Shown one piece after another: positions 38,083-48,181 of a DNA stretch of 64,000 nucleotides (position 1 is its first letter; every line of letters starts with the position of its first letter). Origin of the DNA: Parus major. Lineage: Eukaryota > Chordata > Aves > Passeriformes > Paridae. A program made the position numbers and the translations under genes. The DNA lies in the NCBI RefSeq assembly GCF_001522545.3, contig NC_031768.1, positions 99,422,214 through 99,486,213 on the forward strand. Direction: 5' to 3'. The notes beneath the pieces were generated by a model that saw nothing but the letters and a program-made list of their open reading frames with translations, did not search any database and was not told where the DNA came from.

Positions 38083-38395
38083 NNNNNNNNNNNNNNNNNN
38101 NNNNNNNNNNNNNNNNNNNNNNNNNNNNNNNNNNNNNNNNNNNNNNNNNNNNNNNNNNNNNNNNNNNNNNNNNNNNNNNNNNNNNNNNNNNNNNNNNNNN
38201 NNNNNNNNNNNNNNNNNNNNNNNNNNNNNNNNNNNNNNNNNNNNNNNNNNNNNNNNNNNNNNNNNNNNNNNNNNNNNNNNNNNNNNNNNNNNNNNNNNNN
38301 NNNNNNNNNNNNNNNNNNNNNNNNNNNNNNNNNNNNNNNNNNNNNNNNNNNNNNNNNNNNNNNNNNNNNNNNNNNNNNNNNNNNNNNNNNNNNNN
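38083..38395. other. Assembly gap (313 N)
   Basis: A run of 313 N bases. It lies directly upstream of an LTR 3' part and downstream of purine-rich DNA, so the missing sequence probably includes the 5' portion of that LTR. ORFs drawn through it are meaningless. Confidence 1.
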
Positions 38396-38561
38396 AATGA
38401 TGGTAATGTAGCAGTTTACTAACCAATAAGAGTTTCCTTTCTGTACTTTCCACGTATCTGTCTATAAAGCAGGCCTGCTAGCAATAAACAAAAAGATCCT
38501 CTTGTTCTGACTCCCTGAGAGTCTGTGTCGTTCCTTCCAGCCGTTCCCAATCGGAACGACA
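38396..38561 (+). mobile_element. LTR 3' part (end of U3, R, U5), 5' part in gap
   Basis: After the gap the sequence has a TATAAA box (38462-38467), an AATAAA signal (38483-38488), a GACTCCCTGAGAGTCTGTG R/U5-type block and a short hairpin with arms CGTTCC and GGAACG. It ends with ACA at 38561. The close spacing of TATA box and polyadenylation signal implies a short R region, as in ERVK/alpharetrovirus-like LTRs. It is unlike the LTR family at 17859 and 43450. It retains several CpGs, which hints at a relatively recent insertion. Its left end and any target duplication are not visible. Confidence 0.72.
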
Positions 38562-38593
38562 GAAGGAAGGAAGGAAGGAAGGAAGGAAGGAAA
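38562..38593 (+). repeat. (GGAA)n microsatellite
   Basis: About eight GAAG/GGAA units lie directly against the 3' end of the LTR. The LTR may have inserted into an existing purine repeat, which may also explain the assembly gap. Confidence 0.97.
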
Positions 38594-39874
38594 TATTAAG
38601 AAACCATGTCATCATGATAAGGCCATAATAAAGCAAATAATGATGAGAATTTTTTTCATATAAATTTATATAAAATTTATATGAATTCCCTCAAGAACTA
38701 GACAGATACACATAAAATTAAAATGCTATGTTTATGCAACAGAGTATTAGCACAAACCCATAGGGCTAAAAACAGTTTGCATAAAGCCCAAAGAAAGATA
38801 CAAGTGGAAAGAAACATGAAACATTTTTTGTTGGAAAATTCTTACATAGTATTAGCAATCAGAGGTGAGAAAGTCTAATGAGAGCTAGATGGAAAATCAG
38901 CTCTGCTCACATTTCTTATGAACATACACTTATCCTTTTCTCCTAACTGCAGAGGGATCCCAGATGACCAAAAACTATAGATTAAACAGATTTATGTTTG
39001 AAGTATCTATGAATACCATAAATTAGGTCTTATTAAAAGCATTGCCTATAATTATTTAACTAATAAAAGAAAGGCTTTTAAAAGGAAGACAAAAGGAATC
39101 CTCTCCTGCTCAGTGATGACAGCTGTTGATCCCAAGGAGACAGAACTGATTAAAGCCTTTTTTGCTTCCAGGTTCATTGTAATCAGATGCTTAAAAGAAT
39201 ATGTTGCAATGACACAGACTAAGGTTTTTCTTTCAATAGAAGTAGAGTGTATTAAAGAGTAGGTAAGACATATGTCATCAAGTTGGCTGGGTGTGATGAA
39301 AGTCACTATATAACAGTCTGAGGATTGGCTGGAGTAATCTCAGAACCATTTGCACTTGTCTTTGAGAGCTTACAGAAAACAGACAAAGCCAGAAATATAA
39401 AGTTAGTACCCACTGTCAAAGTGGGAGAGTAAGAAAAGGGAAAAAAGGACAAAAAGGAAATTATGGTCCACTCAGCTTTATTTCTATTAGCAGAAAAATT
39501 CTGTAACATTCCAAGTGCTCTATAGCCAGCTAGAAGATAATAATATAGATCAGTATAGTTCAGTGTGGATTTATTACGATATAGGCTTGTGAAGAAAATC
39601 TAACTGGTTTTACAGCAGGAAAATTTGCCTTGGGGTTGTAGAGAATTTGTAAATATTTTGGCATTGCTAAACTTCTAACATTTTCTCAGGTAACATGCTA
39701 AGGAAACATGGTTAAGACACAATGTCTGCTGAATGTCCTACTGATTAGAAAATTATCATGAAATAGTTATTGTTTTTTCCCTGTAAAATATAAATCTGTT
39801 TGAGTATAGATCTATACTGATTCCAATTTTAATTTTTATTTTTACTTTTTTGTAATTTTGATAAGAAGTGAAGA
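38594..39874. other. Unique AT-rich DNA with an 11-bp-arm hairpin
   Basis: No gene was seen. A perfect AT-rich inverted repeat lies at 38655-38685 (arms of 11, loop of 9). Antisense ORFs at 39052-39306 and 39306-39509 have no recognisable motif. Confidence 0.5.
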
Positions 39875-40400
39875 CTGGGCATGAGATTTACAATTGAAAA
39901 CAGGTTGGAAATATTTACAAGCATGACAGAAGCCAGGCTTAGAATCTAGCATGATCACTGCTGATTGAAGAAACAATTTGGAGAACAAAAATGCACTTCA
40001 ATAGGACAAATGACAAGCTCCACACTCAGCATAAATAATCAACTGCCATAAATACAAGAAAAGAAACAGATGATTAGACATTATTGGTGCTGAAAAGAAC
40101 CCAGGAATTTAATGGGCCACAAACTGAACATGAATCAACAGTGTCACATAATTACCATAAAGAGAAACACATTCTGGAATACACAGACTGGATTGATGTC
40201 CATGAGGTTGGTGACATGCTGGCTTTTTACTCAGCACCAGTTTCAACTCTGTCAAGAGGAATTTGCCACAATTCACGAAGGAACCCAGATGAACAGAGTT
40301 CTTTCACCAAGGAATGATGAACCTTATTAGGCCTGTGAAGAACTGACAAAGGAAGACAAGTTAAAAAGGAGACAGTGAAAATATGCACCGATAACTAATT
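39875..40400 (+). mobile_element. CR1 LINE relic, ORF2 C-terminal part (sense)
   Basis: Sense-strand landmarks in CR1 order are GCACTTCAATAGGACAAATG, CATAAATACAAG, GCTGAAAAGAACCCAGG, GGGCCACAAACTGAACATG, AATCAACAGTGTCACATAA and AGAGAAACACATTCTGG. These correspond to the region downstream of the polymerase, where the element encodes KVHFNRTNDK..., AEKNPG and KLNMNQQCH-type segments. Both overlapping plus ORFs at 40084-40330 are broken fragments of it. The element is diverged, with indels, and the right boundary is vague. Confidence 0.72.
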
Positions 40401-43400
40401 TTATAATAAAGTTGTTTTAAAAATAGAGTGGAAAGAAACTCTTTTCTTGGTAAAGACCAGATAGATCCATTTGGGTAGATCAGCATGTGTAGATAGGTAG
40501 ATCACACCTACAGTTATTTTGTTTACATTATTAGTACAAGATTTCTACAGTACTAAAGCATAGGACTGTATTTTGGGGAAGGCTATAGAAATTCCATTAT
40601 TCAAAGCTGAAGAAGTAAATCTCAGGAATGTCAGAATTATAGTTTATCTTGCCTTGCAGATAAAGGAATCACCTTGCAAGTGGTTCCTTATGTTGAAGTA
40701 TTTCCTTTAACTTTTGTTATGACGCTTGCAAAAGAGTTTCAGTTTATTTCTGTGCTTGCTTTCTGTTGATCCAAGGCCATACCCCCTTATAACTTTTTTT
40801 GCAGTTTGTTTGGAGATTTCTTTATGATATATTCAGTAGAATTTTTTGTAGATAATTGTCCCTTTTGTTCAAAAGATATGTAGCTAAGAATAAATTTTAA
40901 TGGTTTTATTAAAATGAATGAAGGAAACAAACATATATGTTACCCGTGATATTTTTAAATTGTCTTTTCAGAGTCTACATTAGACAAGTGTGAAAATGAC
41001 TATGCTATACTTTAAATACATATCTTTATGTATTTTAATGTCTTGTCTTAATGTTTCAACTCATTGGTTATAACTGGTGAATAATAAAACAGAACAGTAC
41101 TCTTTGAAACTCATCTTGAATTTCAGAAGTACATAGAGAAAATAGCTCATTATATTTGGCCTCATAATGTTTAATAAACCTCTACTTTTGATGTCGGATT
41201 TCTACATGCAGACTTTTTTTATTCATCTGTAAAATTCTGTTACCAGCTCTGCAAGTAATTCAGGTTCCTCTAGAAGGAAGTATATCCACTGATATAAAAG
41301 ACTTTTTTAATGGAAGCCTGGGATATACCTCCTTTAGTCAGGAAAAAAAACAGTGTCTCACTGGCAATAATTCTTTCCATGTACAAATTTAATAAGGAAT
41401 CAGAAGACATTCAATATAACCAAAAAAAAAGGAGGCATATAGAAAAATCATCCATGACTGAAACTGGTGTGAGGTGTTCTTCATAACTCTCAGCAATAAT
41501 ACACAATTCTCAAGGCTTAATAAGCATCTTTCACTGTTAAACTACAACTGTTGGCAGAAAGGCATGCAAAACCATCATTTTTTTTTTATAAATGGAAAAA
41601 GTGTGAAAAAGATGGCCTGAAGAGACAGAAATCAGAAGCAAGACAAGTATATAATTGCTTAAAGCATCCTTTAAAAATGTACATTTAAAATAAATGTTTT
41701 TCCTATAAACATTTCACTTTCATTTGCCTCTCACTTCATAATCTTGCAAGCTCACGTTCAGCCACTGAGCAAGTGCTAATTGTAATCTGGAAGTGTGTTA
41801 TAAATATGCAACAGTCCTCTCTCTGAAGGACTGGGGATAAACACTATGTTGTTGTTTCTTCTGAAAATGAATACAAAGTGTTGTTCTTATTATTTGATTT
41901 AGGAATGTATGGGCATACTTTTAGTTGTTTTTTTCTACAAAGGTCAGTCTGAGAACTCTGTTTTGGTTTTTCTATAATAGTTTTCAGTTCAGCTTCAAAA
42001 TGGCAAGCAGAAATAATTTGTGTTTAGCAAAGTAGTAATACATGTGTTGTCAATACACTAAAGCAAATAATTCAGTTCTCTCTGTACTTCAATGGTAGAA
42101 AGTTTAACTGGAGATCTGATCAGTTCCAACTTCCTCAAAGAACTCTGACCCATCAAATCAGTCTTGATGGGTCAGTGCTGTACAGATACTGCTTGTCTCT
42201 GTCTCGTGCAGCTATTAAAAGAAGAAAACAACTGCCCCGACAGGACTCCTTCCAAATGAAGTCTCTGCAGATTGTACAGTGGTGAGATGAGCACGTTTCC
42301 CCACTGCTTCACAGAATCTGAAATGATTGCAGTTAGTCCAAGTAATGTCTGCAGGGGTATTTTTTAGAGAGTATTTTAAAATCAAAACCTGTGCCTACTG
42401 GGTGACTAATAAAAAGAAAAATCCATTTCAGTGAAAGGACAAACTGCTGTGTGTTCCCCACAGGCTAATTCATGAAATGGGCTTTTGAAATTCTTTTGCA
42501 TTTGAAATGAATGACAGTCATTCACCTGTTTGTTTAGTCTGAGTTTCGCATTAAGAGAAGTGGATACGTGCCTTTTGAATGAAGTGCTCCAAAAAATGCC
42601 CTTAAAGAGCCTCTAAACATTTAAATCTTTCAAATCAGATCTGGAGCATGAGTCCCTTCTTACAGAGTATTATAGTTTATGGAATGAATGTGTCAAGCCA
42701 ATTCTCAGCAGAAAACTGGCTCCTCTTTTCCTAGAGTGACTAGAACAGCTCAGATGTTTATGTACCAAATAATTTAGCACATGCATTCTGACACATGTTA
42801 ACACACTGCAACAAGATATAGTTTAGTTTTATCCCTACAAAACACATTTGAAAGAGTACCTTTTCATTTGTACTTTGTGTGTGGAGTTATCAATGGGATG
42901 AAAATGTATCCTGACGAAAATGTCTACTGCTCAAATTGAATTTGGATTAGAATATGGAATTGATCTGCTACCTGTGAAAAATGGAAAAAAAAAAAAAAAG
43001 TGAGAAAACTTCTGTAATGAATCGTGAGAAAATCATTCAAATTATGCCCAGGGAACACTATAGTGTTCATTACCAGAAATGTACACAATGCCTCAAAGAT
43101 TTTTAATACAAAACATTTTTAAATTGTTCAGTTGAGTTTGAATTCTGAGCAGAACATATTTTTGACTTTATCTCATACTTTGTCTGCCATTTGCAATAAC
43201 CAGAATAAAAAGTATGATTGTAGAAATGTCTTTGAAACAGATTTTTTACTGGTCAAATATCTCATTATTCAGAGGTTACATTTTAATGAAGTGTTTTATA
43301 GACTTTATCATAAGTCTGTGCATTTACCTATTAGTAAGATGAAATTGTGTTAATAAAATTATGTGACTTAAAATTAAGTATTAAAAAAAGATATAATGGT

Positions 43401-43449
43401 AGTACAGCATTCTGGTTTTAATATTTCTGGTTATTTAAACATAATAATT
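40401..43449. other. Unique AT-rich DNA, no gene seen
   Basis: No repeat family or exon was recognised. It contains a perfect inverted repeat at 42146-42174 and a poly-A run at about 42983-42999. Confidence 0.5.
42146..42174. repeat. Perfect 11-bp inverted repeat, 7-nt loop
   Basis: Arms TGACCCATCAA (42146-42156) and TTGATGGGTCA (42164-42174) are exact reverse complements around a 7-base loop. There is no poly-T or other sign of a functional RNA. Confidence 0.9.
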
Positions 43450-44035
43450 TGTCAGGGTGCGACACTGATAGCTCAGTTCTTTTCCTCAGGACCAAGATTA
43501 ACGAGACAGATTGCTTTCATGTTTGGGCTCAGTTGTTTATTTTCCTTATCTATATTACATATTTACAGACAGTGAGGAGCTATGTACACTAGGCTAACAA
43601 GCTACAAAATGGAGAGTGAAGTATCTCTTCAAGGTCTTATAAGTGTCAACTTGCCCAATAATGAAATGCCAAGTAACTTATTTTTATTAATAACCCAATA
43701 ACCAAACACCTGCATCCCGCAATGCGGATTCTTCCATCCAATCACCTAATATTACCCAAAAACCCTAGAAGAAGAAGATGAAGAAGGAGAGAGGGACAAC
43801 GCTCTAAATCCTCCTTGTTGTCTCTTACTCACTAATACAGCTTAAACCCTAAACTCTAACTTTCTCACCCAGTGACTTAATATAATTCTATCTAACTTAC
43901 GCACTCACATTCTCAGTTCTATCTATTAATTTTGGAAGCCTTTTCCATAGCCTCAGGTCAAACACAGTATTTTCTTGTGGGTCTGTGCCTGTCAGCACAG
44001 AAAGCCTGAAATTCTCTGTGTCCCGGGTTTCAACA
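43450..44035 (-). mobile_element. Solo LTR, avian ERVK-like (second copy, inverted)
   Basis: This 586-bp element begins with TGTCAGGG and ends with TTCAACA on the plus strand. It is bounded on both sides by the identical hexamer ATAATT (43444-43449 and 44036-44041), a perfect 6-bp target duplication. Its reverse complement is collinear with 17859-18433 from end to end. The polyadenylation signal, reading AATAAA on the minus strand, is at 43541-43536. It keeps CpGs, for example in CCCGGG (44022-44027), CCCGCAATGCGG and CAACGC, that are decayed in the other copy, so it is probably younger. There is no internal retroviral sequence, so it is a solo LTR. ERVK-like class is inferred from the 6-bp duplication. 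Confidence 0.92.
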
Positions 44036-44936
44036 ATAATTTATAAAACAATGGTCCCCTGAGGTGTGATTAGGGCAAGTTTTGAGAGTTAAAATTATAT
44101 TTTTCCTGAAACAGCAGTGATATAATTTAAATGTTCTATCACCAGCAATTTGATTTGCTGTTCATTATAATAACAGTAATAATAACAAATTCAATTGCTA
44201 TTAATGGAAATGTCATATGCACTTTCATAAAGGTTTTATTGTAATTCACTATTAATCAGTGTATCATTAAAACGAAGTGTTATAATCTAATTTGTATTTA
44301 TTCAAGCATAAAGAAAAAAAATCTATTATGATGTACTGCACCATTATACAATCTGTTGTTTGAATGAAAAACAATTTGTTATATACTTATGTATTTTTCA
44401 TACATTATAGTGGAGAAACATTGTACTAAAATGTTCTAATTTACACCCAACAATACTGTAGTGGCAAGGTTAAATTTCATCAGTTCATTCCTATTAAATC
44501 ATCTCTTCCAAATCGTCAAGGTTAAAGCATGTTGAAATAGCTTTCAGGACTATGGTGCATCCCATCCATAATAAAGGAGCATTTTTATTTGAACAAGTTA
44601 TCTTTATTAACACAGATAGTTAACTATAATACAGGTTGACACAGCAGCTTCTAACCAGTATCAGAGGTAGATTTCTCTATTTCTATAATTAATAATATAA
44701 GTTTTTCTTACATTTTGCATTCTCGGCTACAGTTACATAGAGAGGAATTTAAAACTTCTAAAAAAGGACCATGTATTTATTTTGTTATTTTTGTAAAGCA
44801 TCATTATGTCTCTATGGTGAATCATTTAGAGGGGGGAAAAAAATCACAAGGTAATTTCAAAAGTTTAAATTCTATATTTCATTCATTCAGTGAAGATTGA
44901 ATCAAAGCTCAGCTGTTACATTACCATATTTCTTCC
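44036..44936. other. Unique AT-rich DNA, no feature seen
   Basis: No gene or repeat was recognised apart from the target duplication at its start. Confidence 0.55.
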
Positions 44937-45122
44937 CTGTGAGAGTGGTGAGGCCCTGGCACAGGTTGTCCAGAGCAGCTGTGGCTGCCCCATCCCTGGA
45001 AGTGTTCAAGGCCACTTTGGAGATCTGACCAACCTGCTCTAGTGGAAGGTGTCCCTGCCCACAGCAGGGGATGAGATGATCTTTAATGACCATTCTATCT
45101 TGAACTACCTCTTGATTCTATG
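44937..45122 (+). mobile_element. CR1 LINE 3' end (sense)
   Basis: The fragment starts at GTGAGAGTGGTGAGGCCCTG. It continues with ACAGGTTGTCCAGAGCAGC, CCATCCCTGGAAGTGTTCAA, CTGCTCTAGTGGAAGGTGTC and ATGATCTTTAATGACC, and ends around TTGATTCTATGA. This is the standard avian CR1 3' UTR order including the terminal tail. It is 5'-truncated. The minus ORF 44902-45093 is its shadow. Confidence 0.93.
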
Positions 45123-45847
45123 AAATTATCTTGAAAAAGTTATAACACTCAGGATTCTGTAGCCTTCTGAATTATTTTGGATTTTTGAGGAGTCTGACTT
45201 CTGCAGGAGATCCAGGACTTGAGTTTAAGCTATTCCCATCCTTTTGAGGTGCAGAATTGAAATGGACCAGAAATAAACCAAAAGAAACACAAGAAGAGAC
45301 CTAGAGCTAGCAAAAATTAAAAAATAGCCAAGGAAGAGATATGTCAGAAAAGACAACAATAGGACACATTTTTACTTTATGGCTTTAGACTCTGTTGCAT
45401 TCTCCTAGTCACAGTCACAGAAAAGCTTTTACTTAATAGCACTTTTTCATACTCATTTTAGATGCAAATGCACTTCTTCACAAAGAGGTGTGTCTCACAT
45501 CTATTTCTAAATTATTCTAATTCCATCTACAAGCCAATAAAACTTCAATACTTGCCTGAAAACTTAATTGCTCTTAAAATGACTGATGAAATATTGCTTC
45601 AGAGCAGCCAGAAACCAGGATTCTTGCAAGGATGGTACCAATCCTGCTTCTGAAACTCTTCAAGCCATAAATCCATAATGTTTCCTGTGCTATATTTGCC
45701 AGATTTTTGTAAAAGCAGAAGGCATCCCCAGAAGAACCATTCAGTAAGAGTGAGCATAAAAGATGACATCTTAAATTTAGGTCTTAGGGCACCTCTGAAG
45801 GTTATTTTCTCCTACTTTCTTCTCAAATCTGGATCAACTACAAACTG
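45123..45847. other. Unique DNA between CR1 fragments
   Basis: No repeat family or exon was recognised. The short plus ORF 45462-45653 has no motif. Confidence 0.5.
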
Positions 45848-46018
45848 AGAGCAGGTTTCTCGAGGTCATTTCATCCAGCTGAATGCTGACTTTCCAGAGA
45901 CAGACACCTCACAGTATTTCTGGGTATCCCGTGCCTCACAGAGAAAAAAAAATGTATTCTCATATGTGGAATTTCCCATGTTCAGCTTGTGCCCCTCTGC
46001 TCTTTTGAGCCTGTGTGA
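45848..46018 (-). mobile_element. CR1 LINE 3' UTR fragment (antisense)
   Basis: The stretch reading GGTCATTTCATCCAGCTGAA, then GTGCCTCACAGAGAAAAAAA, TTCTCATATGTGGAATTTCC and CATGTTCAGCTTGTGCCCCT follows the antisense order of the CR1 3' UTR and the end of ORF2. It stops just before a second antisense CR1 that begins at 46024. Confidence 0.68.
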
Positions 46019-46023
46019 ACCTC

Positions 46024-46430
46024 TAGAATCACAGAAGCACAAAATCATTTAGAAAATATCTCCAAGACCGTTGAGTCCAACTTTTGACTAGTCACCACTT
46101 TGTCAAGCAGCCCAGAGAATTAAGTACCATGTCTAGGCTTTTCTTTAACACCTCATGGGATGGTGACTACCACATGCCTGGGCAGCCCAGTCCAGTGTGT
46201 AACAACCCCTTCTATGAAGAAATTCCTCCTGATTCCAGCCTGAACCTTCTCTGCTGAAGTTTGAGGCCATGTCCTCTTGTCCTGTCACAGCTTTCCTGGG
46301 AGGAGAGACCAGTCCCATCTGGCTACACCCTCCTTTCAGGGAGTTGTAGAGAGTGAAAAGATCTCCCCTGAGCCTCTTTTTCTCCAGGCTAAACACCTCC
46401 AGCTCCCTTAGCCACTCATCAAAGACTCTC
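46024..46430 (-). mobile_element. CR1 LINE: 3' UTR plus ORF2 C-terminus (antisense)
   Basis: The fragment begins with AGAATCACAGAAGCACAAAA (reversed tail). It passes through GTTGAGTCCAACTTTTGAC, GGGATGGTGACTACCACATG and GGGCAGCCCAGTCCAGTG, and ends in ORF2. The minus-strand ORF from 46396 starts [18 protein letters not shown] and continues KGGCSQMG, the well-known CR1 C-terminal sequence FSLEKRRLRGDL..LYN.LKGGC.E.G. It is a truncated LINE, not a host gene. Confidence 0.93.
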
Positions 46431-46743
46431 TAATTACTTTTCATTTTTCTGAATGTTTCTGACTTCATCTTTGCTGTTACAACCCACAATCCACCAGGCA
46501 GAGAAGGCAGCAGTAAGCTCCCTTTAAGTCATCTCTTCCTGTGTCTGAACAAGTCCCACTGTCATTTTTGCCATGGGTAACACTTCATTCTCCCAGGCTC
46601 TGCCACTAAGAACAGGCACCATGGAGCCTGAGAGCAAACCCTGAGTCTAAGGAGAAAGTTAAAAAAAATACCTTGAACTTTTCAGCCTTCATTTTTCAGT
46701 ACACACGCATTTGCTGCCAACAGACCCAAAGAAATGTCTTTTG
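46431..46743. other. Short spacer between CR1 fragments
   Basis: No feature was recognised in about 310 bases. Confidence 0.5.
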
Positions 46744-47165
46744 TGTCACAGAATCATCAGATGGTTTGGATTGGAAGAGATCTTGAAGACCATCTCGTTC
46801 TAAGCCTCCCTGCCATGGGCAGGTACACCTTTCACTAGACCAGGTTGTGCAGAGCTCCATCCAACTTGGCCTTTAACACTCCCAGGGATGGATGGGGCAT
46901 CCACAGCTTCTCTGGGAAACCTGTGCCAGGGCCTCACCACCCTCACGGTGAAGAATTTCTTCCTAATATCTAGATAAACCTACTGTCTGCTTGAAGCCAT
47001 TGTTCCTTGTCCTGTCACTCCAGGCCCTTGTAAATAGTCTCTCTCCATCTTTCTTCTAAGTTCCCTTCAGGCACTGGAAGGCTGCAATTAGGTCATCCTG
47101 AGGCCTTCCCTTTTCCAGCTCAACAACCCAAATTTTCTCTTTGCTAGTAGGAGAGGCACTCATGC
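46744..47165 (-). mobile_element. CR1 LINE: 3' UTR plus ORF2 C-terminus (antisense)
   Basis: CACAGAATCATCAGATGGTT opens the reversed tail. CCTGCCATGGGCAGGTACAC, CAGAGCTCCATCCAACTTGG, CCAGGGATGGATGGGGCATC, CTGTGCCAGGGCCTCACCAC, GAAGAATTTCTTCCTAATAT and CCATTGTTCCTTGTCCTGTC follow in canonical antisense order. ORF2 C-terminal sequence then runs to AGGAGAGGCACTCATGCCC near 47165. It is relatively well preserved and 5'-truncated. Confidence 0.95.
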
Positions 47166-47843
47166 CCAGCTGAGCTGTGGTTTACATAATCCCATAGCTG
47201 CATGCCCTGGCAATATGACTGTTTACTATCTGGATAACTTCTCCTGTCTTTCATCTTTTCTAGCATTCATTTTTATCTATGAACACATTCAAGATGTTCA
47301 AAGTGAACCAAGGCAGGAGTTTGCCAGGCCTGTTGGGCTTCTGCCCATCAGAACAGACTGCTTCTGTGTCCTGGGGAGTCTTTCCTCGAAGGAAGATGCT
47401 GGGTCTCTGCACATATCTGGGTACAGACCTACTGAGGGATTTCTAGGCAATCTGTGCAGCAAATGGGTCAGGTCTGTATGGTCTACCAGCATTTTGTTTG
47501 CAATCTGGAGCCGTGAGAAGAAAAGGAAAGTCACATTTTTTCTGCCCCTTCCTAAGACAGTAATATCAGAGCTCCTTGCAGATGTTAATTAGGGGTACTT
47601 ACAGGCTGAACTTTTCACTTTGAGACAAATTATGCTCATTTATATCAGTGAGCCCCATATGTTTAAATACTTTCTTTACAATGAGTAATCAGGTGTTGTT
47701 ATTAATAGTCATCCTCAGATCACAGCTGAACATTGGCAAAAGTGTTTTAAAGCTATTATTTTTCTCACAGTGCAGCATTATGTTATATAACCATCATCTT
47801 TATTTCTACTGCCTCCTTATTGATTTAAAGCACAAATTTCAAA

Positions 47844-47880
47844 CATACACACACACACACATATATATATATATGTATGC
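47844..47880. repeat. (CA)n(TA)n compound microsatellite
   Basis: About eight CA units run straight into about seven TA units and then a GTATGC end. Confidence 0.95.
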
Positions 47881-48153
47881 ATAGATACAATGATATATCT
47901 TAGCTGGTGTGCTGCTTCATTCCAGTCACCAACACCAAAGGGAGTTTTTGAATTAATGTAGACCATTAGTAAATCAAAAAAAAATAATTCAATACAGCAC
48001 AACAGGGAAAAGAAACAACATCCACAGCACTGGAAAAATATTTTAAGAAGGGCAGTTGTTTGTTAAGAGCTAGGGAATTCAGCAAGACAATTTAAAAAAA
48101 TGGTCGAATAAAGATCAGTATTGTGCTGAACAATAATAAAACCCAGAACTGAA

Positions 48154-48181
48154 CAAAAAAAAATAAAATAAAATAAAAAAT
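48154..48181 (+). repeat. (AAAAT)n A-rich microsatellite
   Basis: An A run is followed by three to four AAAAT units. Confidence 0.85.

Noticed and set aside
37956..38453. 165-codon antisense ORF and the overlapping plus-strand ORF at 38045-38422
   Set aside because: Both run through 313 N bases, so the open frame is an artefact of the assembly gap.
38065..38567. GAAGGA on both sides of the gap/LTR as a 6-bp target duplication
   Set aside because: The base after the left hexamer does not start a TG terminus, and both sides are purine-rich, so the match is expected by chance.
46145..46396. Antisense ORF beginning [13 protein letters not shown], which could be taken for a host gene
   Set aside because: It is the C-terminus of CR1 ORF2 and is annotated as LINE sequence.
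47215..47592. 125-codon plus-strand ORF just past a CR1
   Set aside because: No known motif, and no supporting exon signals that I could verify.
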